Below, piece after piece: positions 1 to 10,119 of a stretch of 64,000 bases of DNA; the stretch's first letter is position 1, and every line of letters starts with the position of its first letter. The notes under the pieces were generated by a model that was not told the origin of the DNA, did no database searches, and saw only the letters and a list, made by a program, of their open reading frames with translations. This DNA comes from Linum tenue. Its lineage: Eukaryota; Streptophyta; Magnoliopsida; Malpighiales; Linaceae. Made by a program: the position numbers and the translations under genes. The DNA lies in the NCBI GenBank assembly GCA_946122785.1, contig CAMGYJ010000006.1, forward strand, positions 47,884,066 through 47,948,065, written 5' to 3'.

Positions 1-993
1 CCAATAGAAGCCCGACTGTAGCACCTTCCGCGCCGTGCGGTTTCCTCCATGATGACCTCCAGTAGGTCCCTCGTGACATTGAGACAGGATGTCTCCCATC
101 TCATGCTCCATGACACAGCGCTGGATCACGCCATCTGCTCCGATTCTGAAGAGGTAAGGATCCTCCCAGAAGTAGTGCTTCAGATCGGAGAAGAACTTGC
201 GCTTTGCATGAGTAGCCATCCCCTTGGGTAACTGCTTGCCCACCAGATAATTGGCAAAGTCAGAATACCAAGGGGCCACGCTGTCCACCAGTGTTATCGC
301 CAGCAATCGCTCACCCGGGAAGGAGTCGTCGATCTCCTCCACGAAGTTGTCCACCGGAGAGGCTTCCAACCGTGAGAGATGATCTGCAGCAACATTCTCG
401 GCTCCTTTCTTGTCCCGGATCTCGATATCAAACTCCTGCAGCAGCAGGATCCATCGGATGAGCCTAGGCTTTGCATCAGCCTTGCTCATCAGGTAGCGAA
501 TCGCCGAGTGGTCAGTGTAGAACACCACATGGGAGAGCACCAGATAGGGTCGGAACTTGTCAAATGCATACATCACAGCTAGGAGCTCCTTCTCTGTGGT
601 GGTGTAATTCTCATGTGCATCATTCAAGTTCTTCGACACGTAGTAGATGGGCTGGAAGTGCTTTTCGCGTCTCTGACCCATAACTGCTCCGACTGCATAG
701 TCACTCGCGTCGCACATCAACTCAAAAGGAAGAGACCAGTCAGGAGTCACCATGATAGGTGCATGGGTAAGCTTCTCCTTCAGAGTCTCAAATGCAGTTG
801 TGCACTCGGGAGTGAACTGGAATGGTGCATCCTTCTCTTGCAGCTTGGTCAAAGGCAGGGAAATCTTCGAGAAATCTTTGATGAAGCGCCGGTAGAAGCA
901 TGCATGACCCAGAAAGCTGTGAATCCCCTTCACAGAAATAGGGGGAGGTAGCTGACTAATCGTCTCAATCTTCGCGCGATCCACCTCAATCCC
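1..993 (-). pseudogene. Athila-like pol, RNase H to integrase zinc-binding part
   Basis: This is the in-frame continuation of pol beyond the TAG at 994-996. I translated every codon from 993 to 1 and found no further stop. It reads through an RNase H-like domain (DASDYAVGAVMGQR, then TTTEKELLAVMYAFDKFR, then YTDHSAIRYLMSKADAKPR) and ends in the start of the integrase zinc-binding region (HHGGNRTARKVLQ). The catalytic integrase core would lie left of the window. Role in the family: degradation of the RNA template and integration of the cDNA. It would be expressed only if the upstream stop codon were read through. Confidence 0.85.
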
Positions 994-3201
994 CTATTTG
1001 GAGATCTTGTGCCCGAGCACAATACCCTCATGAACCATAAAATGGCACTTCTCCCAGCTGAGTGCCAGATTAGTCTCCTCGCACCTCTTCAGAACGAGTT
1101 CCAGGTTATGAAGACAGTGAGTGAAGGAGTCTCCATATACCGAGAAATCATCCATGAAGACTTCCATGATCTCTCCAACCAGTCGGTCGAAGATCGCCAG
1201 CATGCATCTCTGGAAGGTCGCCGGTGCATTACACAACCCAAATGGAATCCTCCGGTAAGCGAAGGTACCGAAGGGGCAAGTGAATGTGGTCTTCGCCTGA
1301 TCCTCCGGTGCAATAGGAATCTGGAAGTAACCAGACATGCCATCCAGGAAGCAATAAAACTCATGGCTAGCCAACCTTTCCAGCATCTGATCAATGAAAG
1401 GTAGGGGAAAATGATCTTTCCTGGTGGCGTCGTTCAGGCGCCGGTAATCGATGCAGACTCTCCAGCCAGTCACGGTCCGCATCGGGATCAACTCCTTCTT
1501 CTCATTCGGGACCACAGTCATCCCGCCTTTCTTCGGGACCACCTGAGTGGGGCTAAACCACTTGCTATCAGATATAGCAAAGATGATCCCTGCATCCATG
1601 AGCTTCACAATCTCTTCCCGGACCACTGCCTCCAAGTTAGGAGACAATCTCCTCTGTGGCTGCCTGACTGGCTTGACCTCATCCTCCATCAAAATTCTGT
1701 GGGAGCAGAAGGATGGGCTAATGCCTCTGATGTTTGTGATCTTCCATGCCATGGCCCGGGCATACTTCTGCACCAGCCTACTCTTCTGCTCGGGTGTCAG
1801 ATCCGAGCTAATAATAACCGGGAGCTTATTCCCCTCCCGGAGAAATGCATACTCCAGGTGAGATGGGAGGGGTTTAAGCTCCAACTCTGGTGGCTCCTCC
1901 AATGATGTAGTGATCCGGGGCGAGATGGGGATCGGCTTGAATGGTATCTCTCGCCCCTTGATCGCAGCCTCGTCCAGCTCCGCAAGCTGCTCCTCCAGCT
2001 GCACATCCTGTGATGCCTGTTCCCCTAGCAAAAGACAACGCTCAAGGAAATCACCTAGGCCTAGCTTTTTAAACAGTTTATAAGGCATGACATTTATGCT
2101 AGCGCCTAAATCCGTCAAGGACTTCCCTACATGCAAACTACCAATCATGCAAGGGATAGTGAAACTCCCTGGGTCTTTTCGCTTCTCTGGTAGTTTGTTC
2201 TGCAGGATGGCAGAACACTCCTCGTTGAGCATCACCGTTGACAGCTCCCCAAGCTTCCTCTTGTTGGTGAGGAGATCCTTCATGAATTTGGCATACTTGG
2301 GCATATTCGATAATGCCTCCACGAAGGGCATGCTAATGTTTACCTGCTTCAGCATTTCCATGAATTTGGCAAACTCAGTCTCCAGTCGGTCCTTATGCAA
2401 CCGAGTAGGAAAGGGAAGCTGTGGTACATACTCCTTCACCACTGATTGCGGTTTAGGAGCAGACACCTCAACCTCCTTCTCCATTTCTTCCTGATTAGCT
2501 GGAAGTGCTGAAGCAGGGGTCTCTCTCTCCACTGCCCGAACAGGTGGATCGGCAGTCACCTTGCCACTCGTGGTCGTGATGGCACTGCAGTTGGCATTCG
2601 GGTCCTGCGGGTGAGGGATGGTCTGACCAGGCAAGGTACCAGGAGTCCTCTGAGCTACAGCCTGGGCAACACTCCCAAGCTGGGTCTGTATATCCCGCAG
2701 CACAGCCTGAGTGTTTCTCTGACCAGCTTCTAGCTCCAAGAATTTGCCTGAAGCTTTCTCCATGAATTGCTCAATGTTATTGAACTTATTTGCACTGGAT
2801 GTGGCCAGAGAACCCACCAAATCTCTCAATTCCGCCATCTGGTCACTCTGTACTGGGGCTGCAGGTGCTGCCCCTGTCTGCTGAAATGGTCGCACCTGTG
2901 ACTGAGGTGGAACTGGCCCCTGTCTGGGTTGGTAGAGTGGTTGCTGAAATTGCCCTTGTCTGGGCTGGTACGGAGGCCTCTGGAAACCAGGTGGTCCCTG
3001 GGGAGCTGGTGGTTTGGGATTTGCCCCGACCCAAGAAAAATTAGGATGCTGGCGCCACCCCTCATTATAGGTGTTGTTGTAGGGGTCGAAGCGCCTGGAA
3101 TTACTTATGAAGTCCACCTGCTCCTGGGGAGTAGACGATTCCCTCATCGCCTGACAGTCCTCCACGGTGTGATGGAAGCTCTCACACCACTGGCAGTGCA
3201 T
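994..3201 (-). pseudogene. Athila-like gag C-terminus, protease and reverse transcriptase
   Basis: An open stretch of 735 codons. It starts at a zinc-knuckle-like CQWCESFHHTVEDC and passes through the Athila-typical NEGWRQHPNFSW and a Pro/Gln-rich linker. A protease start follows (DLGASINVMPYKLFKKLGLG, about residue 370). Reverse transcriptase comes next, with RRLNDATRKDHFPLPFIDQM, FCFLDG-type and FMDDFSVYG motifs. Just after KKLGLG the sequence jumps to an RT-proximal linker, so most of the protease beyond the active-site strand appears to be missing through an in-frame deletion. The frame opens directly below the gag stop at 3214-3216 and ends at TAG 994-996, both in phase with their neighbours. 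It is therefore a broken part of one gag-pol frame, not a separate gene. Confidence 0.88.
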
Positions 3202-3213
3202 CGCCTGCGGCTG

Positions 3214-4155
3214 TCATGTACCTGCAATCAAACCAGAACGATCGATAGCTGAAACCAGCTTCGATACCACCTGCACCAAATCAGATGACTGGGTGCCCAC
3301 AACATGCACACCCCGTCCTGGTGCTCGTCTCGATTTCCTGGCAGTGCCCCAATCGTACCCGTTCTCCGCCATCTCCTCAAAGAGTTGATTCAGCTGTGGC
3401 GGTGTTTTGGTCAGCATGTTCCCGCAACAAACCGAGTCAATCAGCTGCTTGTCCTCCGGGAAGAGGGCGTGATAGAAGGTGCCCACCTTGAAAGCATCAT
3501 TGAAACCATGATTGGGACACCTGAGGAAGAGACTAGTGTATCTCTCCCAAGCATCCCTGATGGTCTCATCCTCATCCTGAGCAAAATGGGTAATTTGCTT
3601 CTGCAGGTCAACCGTCTTGGATGGAGGATGGTAGCGGGTGATGAACTTGTCCGCCAGGTTGGCGAACGTGGTGATAGAGCCCGGAGGTCGAGTGTCTAGC
3701 CACTCCTTGGCTTGCCCCTCCAGAGTGAATGGGAAGTACCTCAGCTGGATGGCGTCTGTTGGTACCCCATTGATCTTGATTCCATCGACGAGCTCGTGGA
3801 ATCGCCTGAGATGTGATCGGGGGCACTCCCCCTCCTTACCACGGAACAGCACTGAACCGCGCAGCATGGTGATTACTGAGGTGCTCACCTCAAAATTATT
3901 GGCTGGGACATGAGGGTGTTGAATGGGTGACCTCATGTCCGCAGCTCTAGCGGTCCAGTAGGACCCCATGGTCTGCTCATCTGGATTGATCACATCATGG
4001 TTCTGTGGATCAGCCATCTCTTCTTCTTCGATCTGCGGCTGTGATAGCGCCTCCTCCGCAGCCATTCGCGCCTTTAGAGCCCGCTTGAAGTTCCTGCAGG
4101 TTTGTTCAAGCTCTTGGTCTAATGGTAGTAGATCTCCCGACTGGCTACGGGTCAT
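3214..4155 (-). pseudogene. Athila-like gag, N-terminal part
   Basis: A 313-codon frame for the capsid part of the polyprotein. It shows the retrotransposon gag core: LRRFHELVDG, then LRYFPFTLEGQAKEWLDTRP, then FITRYHPPSKT, then AWERYTSLFLRCPNHGF. It starts 145 bases inside the 5' LTR, the expected place for gag. It stops at a TGA at 3214-3216. Because the pol frame continues in the same phase, this is most simply a CGA-to-TGA change inside a once continuous gag-pol, not a natural gag stop. The zinc knuckle lies beyond the stop. Confidence 0.88.
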
Positions 4156-4276
4156 GCACTACCTACACACAATCAGCAGAAGCAACCCGTGAAGGCACAC
4201 AGGTGGAAGAGAAAAAATGCAATAAAGAAAAAGCTAGAGTAACAAATTCTCACGTTTCCCCAATAATCTAGAGAGT

Positions 4277-4293
4277 CCCCGGCAACGGTGCCA
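4277..4293 (-). other. Primer binding site, tRNA-Asp type
   Basis: The plus strand here equals the 3' end of plant tRNA-Asp (CCCCGGCAACGGTGCCA, one base different from the usual CGGCGCCA ending). On the minus strand it is therefore a primer site, six bases inside the LTR. The same spacing and sequence recur at 60626-60642. Confidence 0.85.
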
Positions 4294-4299
4294 AAAACT

Positions 4300-5661
4300 T
4301 GACACACCAAAACACAACACCAAACTGCGACCAAGTGTAATCGCAGTCCGGGAATGCAGTAACAGGCAAGTTCTATTATCAACCCGGGGTCTAGATCTAC
4401 TGCTTACACCGTGATTATCTATTATCTAGCCAACTAAGTCGATTGATTGTTGTTTAAACTAAAAGCAGTAAGAAAGCAGGAAATGATTCGGTTTTCTAAA
4501 GCAGGAAAGAGTCACTCGGGAATGAGTCCCCCTAGCTCCTTAGTTAGGTTCAATTGTAATTACCCTGGGTTGATTTACTGTTGATTAGACTGCGGAAGAT
4601 CCGACAGTAGCTTGGAATCTCTTAAGCTGACTAAGCCCTCTCAGTCTAACTACCCGGCAGACGACTAGTCCTCACTGGGATAGAAAGCTGAGGCTATGAA
4701 CACAGAACTCCACTACAGGAATTGAATTCCAGTACAAAGCAGTAAACTGGCTAACTCTGGTATAACCAATCTCCTACTATCGAATGAAGAGGCTCTAACA
4801 ACCTAATCAGATTCTATCTATCTCAGGTTGCAGCAGAAATCAAGAAAAGCTTATCAGACTTCAATCGATTCAATAAACATGCATCATTCGATTAAAACCA
4901 AACAGTATAATCATCCCAAGTCATTACAATCAAATCCCTAACACAAGGAACAAGGGTTCTTCATACCCAAGTGAGAGAAAGGTTCTACTCCATAGAGAGA
5001 GAAAAGAAAACAGTAATCAGAGTAGTCATACTCATAAAGATGAGGAAAATCTGCTCTGGGATGTCAATCTTCACTCCTGGGGACGCAATCTGGGCTTCAA
5101 TGGTGAGAAATCCACTCCAAATAGCTCCTAGGGTTTGTTCTTCGCTCTTTCTCTCTCTAAAACTCTGTTTTTGCTCTCAAAACTCGAATCCCTTTCCTTT
5201 TGGCTGAAATCTGCCTAAAAGGGCATCACTGGGCAGAACACGGTCGAGGGCACGGCCGTGTTCTGCTCCAGCCCGCCCGTGCCCTTTGCCACGTGGTAAA
5301 TACACGGCCACGGTCTGGGAGAAACACGGGCGTGTTTTGATGTGGACACGGCCGTGTTCTGAATTGGTCCCGCCCGTGTTTTAAGCTTGTGTAGCACAAT
5401 TGTGGGGGAAGCCTCGGCAGTAAAAACACGGGCCAGGAACACGACCGTGCTTTGCAAGCCTCCTGCCCGTGTTTTGGTCCTAGCTCGACCAAATGACTTC
5501 CGAATGCCCCGAAACTCGTGCTCAGCCTTTCCTTCGACGTCCGGGACCTGAAATGTGACAAAGTAGCACAACCCGGCGTAAAACAGGCCAAAAATACACG
5601 ACTATGCTCCACAAACGGATAAGAACTAAGGGTGCAAACATGTGCAATTTCATCGTTATCA
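4300..5661 (-). repeat. 5' LTR of the Athila-like element
   Basis: It begins TGACACACC next to the primer site and ends GTTATCA, giving TG..CA ends and a length of about 1.36 kb. The right end is set by likeness to the LTR end at 57915 (CAAACATGTGCAA followed by TCATC or TCATCA). It contains a conserved GGGGGACTCATTCC-type block and a GC-rich module at 5219-5480 with repeated CACGGCCGTG. No second LTR is visible, so the ends are inferred. Confidence 0.75.
5219..5480. promoter_or_regulatory. CACGGCCGTG repeat module in LTR U3
   Basis: Four loosely repeated units, each pairing a palindromic ACACGGCCGTGTT-like core with a CCGCCCGTGTTTT-like half, in an otherwise AT-rich LTR. In element orientation they lie in the upstream (U3) half, where promoter and enhancer sequences would be. 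The first and last units match the two units in the young element's LTR at 57411-57560 and 61573-61722 much better than their surroundings do. A regulatory role is inference. Confidence 0.5.
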
Positions 5662-6349
5662 ACAACCTCCACATATTGCAAAACGGAAGGAGAACTCACT
5701 TTCTAAATGGAGGGACAGAGGATCAGAGAGTAGTAAACTCCGGACATCTTTTTTCCAAAGAACTCCTCACATGGTCAGTGAAGGTATTCCCATCCAAGTG
5801 GATATAGATCAGAAAATCCTGGGGATATTTTCATTCTTTGTCTATTCTTTCCAATGAATTTGTTCATTTAGAATCTGGGCTCTTCTACTTCATTTTTTTA
5901 TTTTTATTCCCTTCCGTTATTCCTTAAGTCCCATAGGTTTGATCCAGTAGAATCTGGCCCATTTTCTCATTGAGCGAAGGGTTAAAAGCTAATTTATGCC
6001 ACCATTGCCCAAAAGGGGTAATCAGATTAAGCAGAAGCGATGCTAATTTTATGCATGCACTCACAGCCGTAGAATCCCACATCTTCCTACTGGGTTTACC
6101 TTTTTGGCTATAGGGAAATAAAAGATCTGATATCGTCTTATATAACTGATCTGTAGAGCTTCTAGCGGATTTTAATTCCTCAAAACGGGTACTAAGCTCC
6201 TTAACTAGGTTGGAATCAGAATCAATCATTAGAACCCTCCTGATTAAGGTTAAGAAAATGAAAATGGGGGTTAAGATGCAAATTTGAGTACCACCCCAAA
6301 TGGTATACTTTCCTTTCTTTTCCCCCGAGAGAAGGTGTCCCAAAAAAGT
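5662..6349. other. Patchwork region of uncertain origin
   Basis: No intact gene. On the minus strand a reading frame (5924-6658) continues through here, but the part below about 6350 resembles nothing I know. Around 5880-5985 the sequence has the look of an organellar spacer, which I could not confirm. It may be several short scraps joined together. Confidence 0.3.
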
Positions 6350-6658
6350 ACATATAGCAAAAACCTCAATAGTCAAGTATTTCAAATGGAGTATCTCGTG
6401 TGGAGTGGCACATGGTCTTGAGGTTTGTCCCACAAAAACATCCATGGCCAACTCCAACATGGATTTCACCTCGAGTTGTGGAGGGAAACCCTCTTGATAT
6501 GGGGAAGATTCTTGGTATCCCCATGAGCATGGTTGCTCTTCCTGGAAAGGAGGTTGGTAGTAGAACCCGAATCCTTGACTTCCCCCATTTTGATCGTTCC
6601 ATGAAGTTCCGGGGTAACCACTCTCAGGTGGTAGTGGATACCCCACACTTGGGTGCAT
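6350..6658 (-). pseudogene. Fragment of the acidic ORF of the young Athila-type dependent element
   Basis: The first 100 or so codons of a 244-codon minus frame (6658-5924) match the N-terminus of the 404-codon protein at 60512-59298. Both have GYP-P-E-GYP or YYP followed by T-WN-Q, then F-YQPPF--EQ, then a W-YQ--S-YQE-F-PQ-E block, then LEL-M--F-G and PC-TP. After this the frame continues into unrelated sequence, so it is a truncated and rearranged copy. It shows that the young element belongs to a family with an older history in this genome. Confidence 0.75.
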
Positions 6659-6689
6659 GCCTTGTTCGCGTACCAGCTCGGTTCTATGT

Positions 6690-7060
6690 TTGCCGTTGCC
6701 CTCATATATGTCGACGATGTCATTCTTATAGGGAATGATCTCTCATTATTCAGAGAGTCAAAACCTTTCTTCATGATTGGTTCACTATCAAAGATCTGGG
6801 TCCTCTCAACTATTTCCTTGGCATTTAGGTTGCATGCTCGCCTAATGGAATGTATCTTAATCATCGGAAGTACGTGTTAGACATCCTCACTTATGCAGGT
6901 TTGACTGCAGCTTGTCCTTGCATGTGATCCCAAGGCATATAGGCAGCTTGTTGGTCGTTTTTTGTATTTGGCAGTCACTCGTTCCGACATCGTTTATGTT
7001 GTCAACCTTCTCAACCAGGCTATGCAATCCCCCACCCATGCTCATTCACGAAGGGATTGA
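6690..7060 (+). pseudogene. Ty1/copia reverse transcriptase fragment
   Basis: The plus strand reads ALIYVDDVILIGNDLSLF, then a KDLGPLNYFLGI-like block, KYVLDILTYAGLTAACPC and, after frame changes, RRQLVGRFLYLAVTRSDIVY. These are the C-terminal RT motifs of copia elements. It has several frameshifts and no ends. It abuts the inverted fragment at 6350-6658 directly. It resembles the copia element at the right end of the window more than the Tnt1-like one. Confidence 0.8.
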
Positions 7061-7636
7061 GTGTTGATCAATTTCATCACTTTCGTGAAAGTTTCCTGAA
7101 AACGAGAGAAGAAGAGAGAAAAGAACAAGTAGTAAGCTTAATTAATAATTTTATTCCTAATTTGATTTAAATTATTTGTCACCGCTAGATTATATTCATT
7201 TTTTATGGCTACAATATACTTAGTTATATCACTAAGTTTCCGTCTTAGTGATGAAATCCTCTTTCGTGCAAACCAACTTGGATATCATCCATTTCCCTCT
7301 TTCTCAAATCGAAGGACAAGATTGGATCAGGGATAGTTTTGAAATATCCAGTTTGATCTTTTCCCTTCCATTTCCATATATATTAGTCTATCTCCCTACC
7401 ACTCTCTCTCTCTCTCTCTCTCTCTCACACCTCATACAATGAGTTTCCTCTCCCTTCTACTCTTTGTGCCTCCCTAAACTGCCTCCACTTTGTCATACTA
7501 GGACAACAACAACAGTGTCGTCTCCTCTCCTCTCTCTCCCACAACAATGACTATCATCTCTCTCTGCTCCTTGTCAATCTAGAACTTTGCCTCAATTCTC
7601 TCCCTCCATCTCCGTCACTCTATCTTCGTCGATGAG

Positions 7637-7697
<61 letters not shown>

Positions 7698-8964
7698 ATC
7701 TCTCCTCATTCTATTTGACTCTCTCTCTCATTGCGAGACTCACTACAGAGAATGGTAGCATATGAGAGACACCTTCCATTCCAAACAGACTGTGAAACAA
7801 TTCTCTTACATCGTAAAGGTGTCTCGAAGTGGGGAATGTGTAGTCACTTCCGGCAATGCTAACTCAATGCAAATAAATCAGAACGATATTAATTATCTAA
7901 ATTTTCAAAGTTGAGAAATTAAGTTTTTTGGTTAAAGAAACCCTAATACAAATAGGAAAACTACGACCCTGAAGATGGTGTGGTGAGGACCATACAAGTT
8001 CATTCTATGAAGGTAGCAACAATGATAGTGAGTTTGATCAAACTAATAACATTAACCATGTTCACTTGACCCACTACCCGGACCATATTCATGATCTTTA
8101 TAAATATATCTGATACCAAAACCATACCATTACGTGTAAAAGTGCTAACTACATTAGCAAGGCAAGCATATCACAATAGTTGAATGGTTGTCACTATCCA
8201 CATGGAAGGCAACCACTAATTGAGCTAGTTATTACCTCCCACCATAAAAACTGAGACACTCCATATAACTACAGTTTAATGGAAGCCAATATCACACCCG
8301 AAAGAGGTACTAACACCCCCCCCCCCCCCACATAGGATAGCAGGAATCGAGGCTGGCTCATCCCTAAAATATTCCCATGTTGGGTATAGAAGTCCAAAAT
8401 ATCCAACCAAAATTTAGGAGTTGGAACACAAAAAAGCAATCACAAAAGTAAAGCTCATTGCTATGGCTCAACTAAGTGTTGCAAATGCCAAATATATCCA
8501 AGCACAGTATTTAGATCCAGAATCCAACAAAAGAAGTGATCCAAGGGAAAGCTACATAGGACCCCCTACACGAATTTGGAGGAAGAAATTAAAACTACTG
8601 GACAAAATATGGTGCCACAACCTCCTTTGTAGGGCCCAAATTGACTGCAAAGGCGTCAAGTTTGGCCAGCCTAGAAAACCTCTAGAAGCGGAGCTGGATC
8701 CCTCCAAATTTCCAAAAGAAGGTTTAAGGCTGTATAAACGCAGGAAAAAAAATAAGACAAGGAGGTGGGCCTCCTTCGTGTTTAAGATACACATACACTC
8801 CCTACTAGCCACGAGCTTCCAAATTATATTTTGGGCCAGAAGGGTGGAAATGAGTAGTTTCAATAAGAAAAATCTGGCTTCTAGCAAAAAATTCAAAATT
8901 GGCACAAAAAATTTTCATTCTGGGAGCCATTGGTTCAGGGCACCTAAATTTCGAAATATAGAAA
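7061..8964. other. Intergenic, simple repeats only
   Basis: No recognisable gene. It holds two (CT)n tracts (7402-7427 and about 7641-7704) and a run of 14 C at 8316-8329. A 241-codon plus frame that begins at 8421 runs across the LTR boundary at 8965 and looks accidental. Confidence 0.6.
7641..7704 (+). repeat. (CT)n microsatellite
   Basis: An almost pure CT run with a few T insertions near its right end. A shorter pure one lies at 7402-7427. Confidence 0.95.
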
Positions 8965-9582
8965 TGATGCAAGCCTCTAGAGTGACCCAAATCACACTGC
9001 TTGAAGTGGAAAGAAGGATGTACCACTTGGCAGCAAGACGACTGATGGGAGCCAAAATCCCTGGTTATAAGTGGGGATTCCCCGTAAGGGGATTCGGTCA
9101 TGAAGGATCCCCGGGTGAAGAGGCAATTACCCGCCTGGATCCTTAGAGGGGCACCTTGGGGATTTGGACAGGGGTATTTCCCTGGGGTCATGAGCATTTG
9201 TATCACCCGGGGATTTGGAAACCCAACCCAGGGATCGGGTATGACGGGTTAAACTTCCTTGTTGGTTTAGGATTTCATTCATTATATGTGTTTGGACGAG
9301 TTTTGTTGTTTCCCTAGCCTATATAAAGGCTTAAGCATGAGTTTTAAGAAATATTTTGAAGAAAATTAATATTATTTTGGTTCATTGAGCTTTAGACTTG
9401 TGAATTCTCTCTGTATCAATCGAGTTTTCCCCTTGATAGTGGTTGAGATTCTACCCTTATATTGATATAGCCTTATCCCAAGTGTGAGATTGCACTTCAA
9501 TTCCACCTTAACCCTATATTTTATTCATGTTCTTAGCTGCGTGACTTTGATAACTATGGGTGATGGTTCCGTGCTCGTATCA
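8965..9582 (+). repeat. 5' LTR of the deleted Ty3 element
   Basis: TGATGCAAGCC at the start and CGTATCA at the end; it is similar throughout to 11666-12306. It contains CCTATATAAAGG as a probable TATA box near 9320. The U3 part is crowded with GGGGATT/CCCCGGG motifs. Confidence 0.88.
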
Positions 9583-9584
9583 AG

Positions 9585-9596
9585 TGGTACCAAAGC
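9585..9596 (+). other. Primer binding site, initiator-Met type, degenerate
   Basis: TGGTACCAAAGC differs at two positions from the usual TGGTATCAGAGC, two bases inside the LTR. Confidence 0.8.
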
Positions 9597-10119
9597 CTGG
9601 TCCAATATAGTTGTGAGGACGAAGGCGAGAGGACCTGTTTCTTCTTATACGAGATCAAAAGATCCCATATCAAACCACGTTGCGGACGATGATTCTTTGT
9701 CAGAGGAAGAGATCCCATTCGAAGAGCAAACCATGGAGTCGAGTCTTGTAGAAGCAATGTAATAGCTTACATCATAGATGGCTCATATGGGAACTTTGCT
9801 TCAAAGCCATCCAAACGTTACCAAAGCTCAGCTCCTTAAAACCAACAAGCTTCTAGATACCCTAATCACCATATTGGAGACGCAACCTAGGTTAATCCAC
9901 TAGAGAATCTAGCAATTGTAGCAACTCACACCGGAGCCCATAATCAAGAGGTTCCTAGAGCAAAATGAGCTCAGAATTATCAAGCTTTTCTTGAGACCCC
10001 AGATTGGCAGATGTAGAGGCGTCAACAAAGGAGGCCTCGTCGTCAGGTAATCACCTAGTACATACCTCCATTTAATGATTATGAAGATGATTACCGTGAT
10101 TATGGTGGAAGACCACCAC

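Larger units (their letters stand above)
1..5661 (-). mobile_element. Athila-like Ty3 LTR retrotransposon, 5' part
   Basis: Minus-strand element whose 5' LTR lies at the right (4300-5661). After it come an Asp-tRNA primer site, gag and pol. The pol frame runs off the left edge, so the 3' LTR is outside the window. The lineage call rests on three things: the Asp-tRNA primer site known from Athila/Tat elements, the Athila-style gag, and an RT-RNase H-integrase order with the motifs FMDDFSVYG and a DHS-type RNase H segment. One frame is shared from 4155 down to 1, broken only by TGA at 3214-3216 and TAG at 994-996, so it is a recently inactivated copy. The base after the right LTR begins ACAAC, but the matching TSD cannot be seen. 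Confidence 0.9.

Noticed and set aside
1..5661. An env-like third frame of the Athila-like element
   Set aside because: That region would lie left of the window; nothing supports it here.
5880..5985. Plastid or mitochondrial insertion
   Set aside because: The text feels familiar but I cannot match it to a named organellar gene without a search.
8421..9146. A 241-codon plus-strand frame
   Set aside because: It runs across the LTR start at 8965 and has no recognisable domain, so it is an accidental frame.
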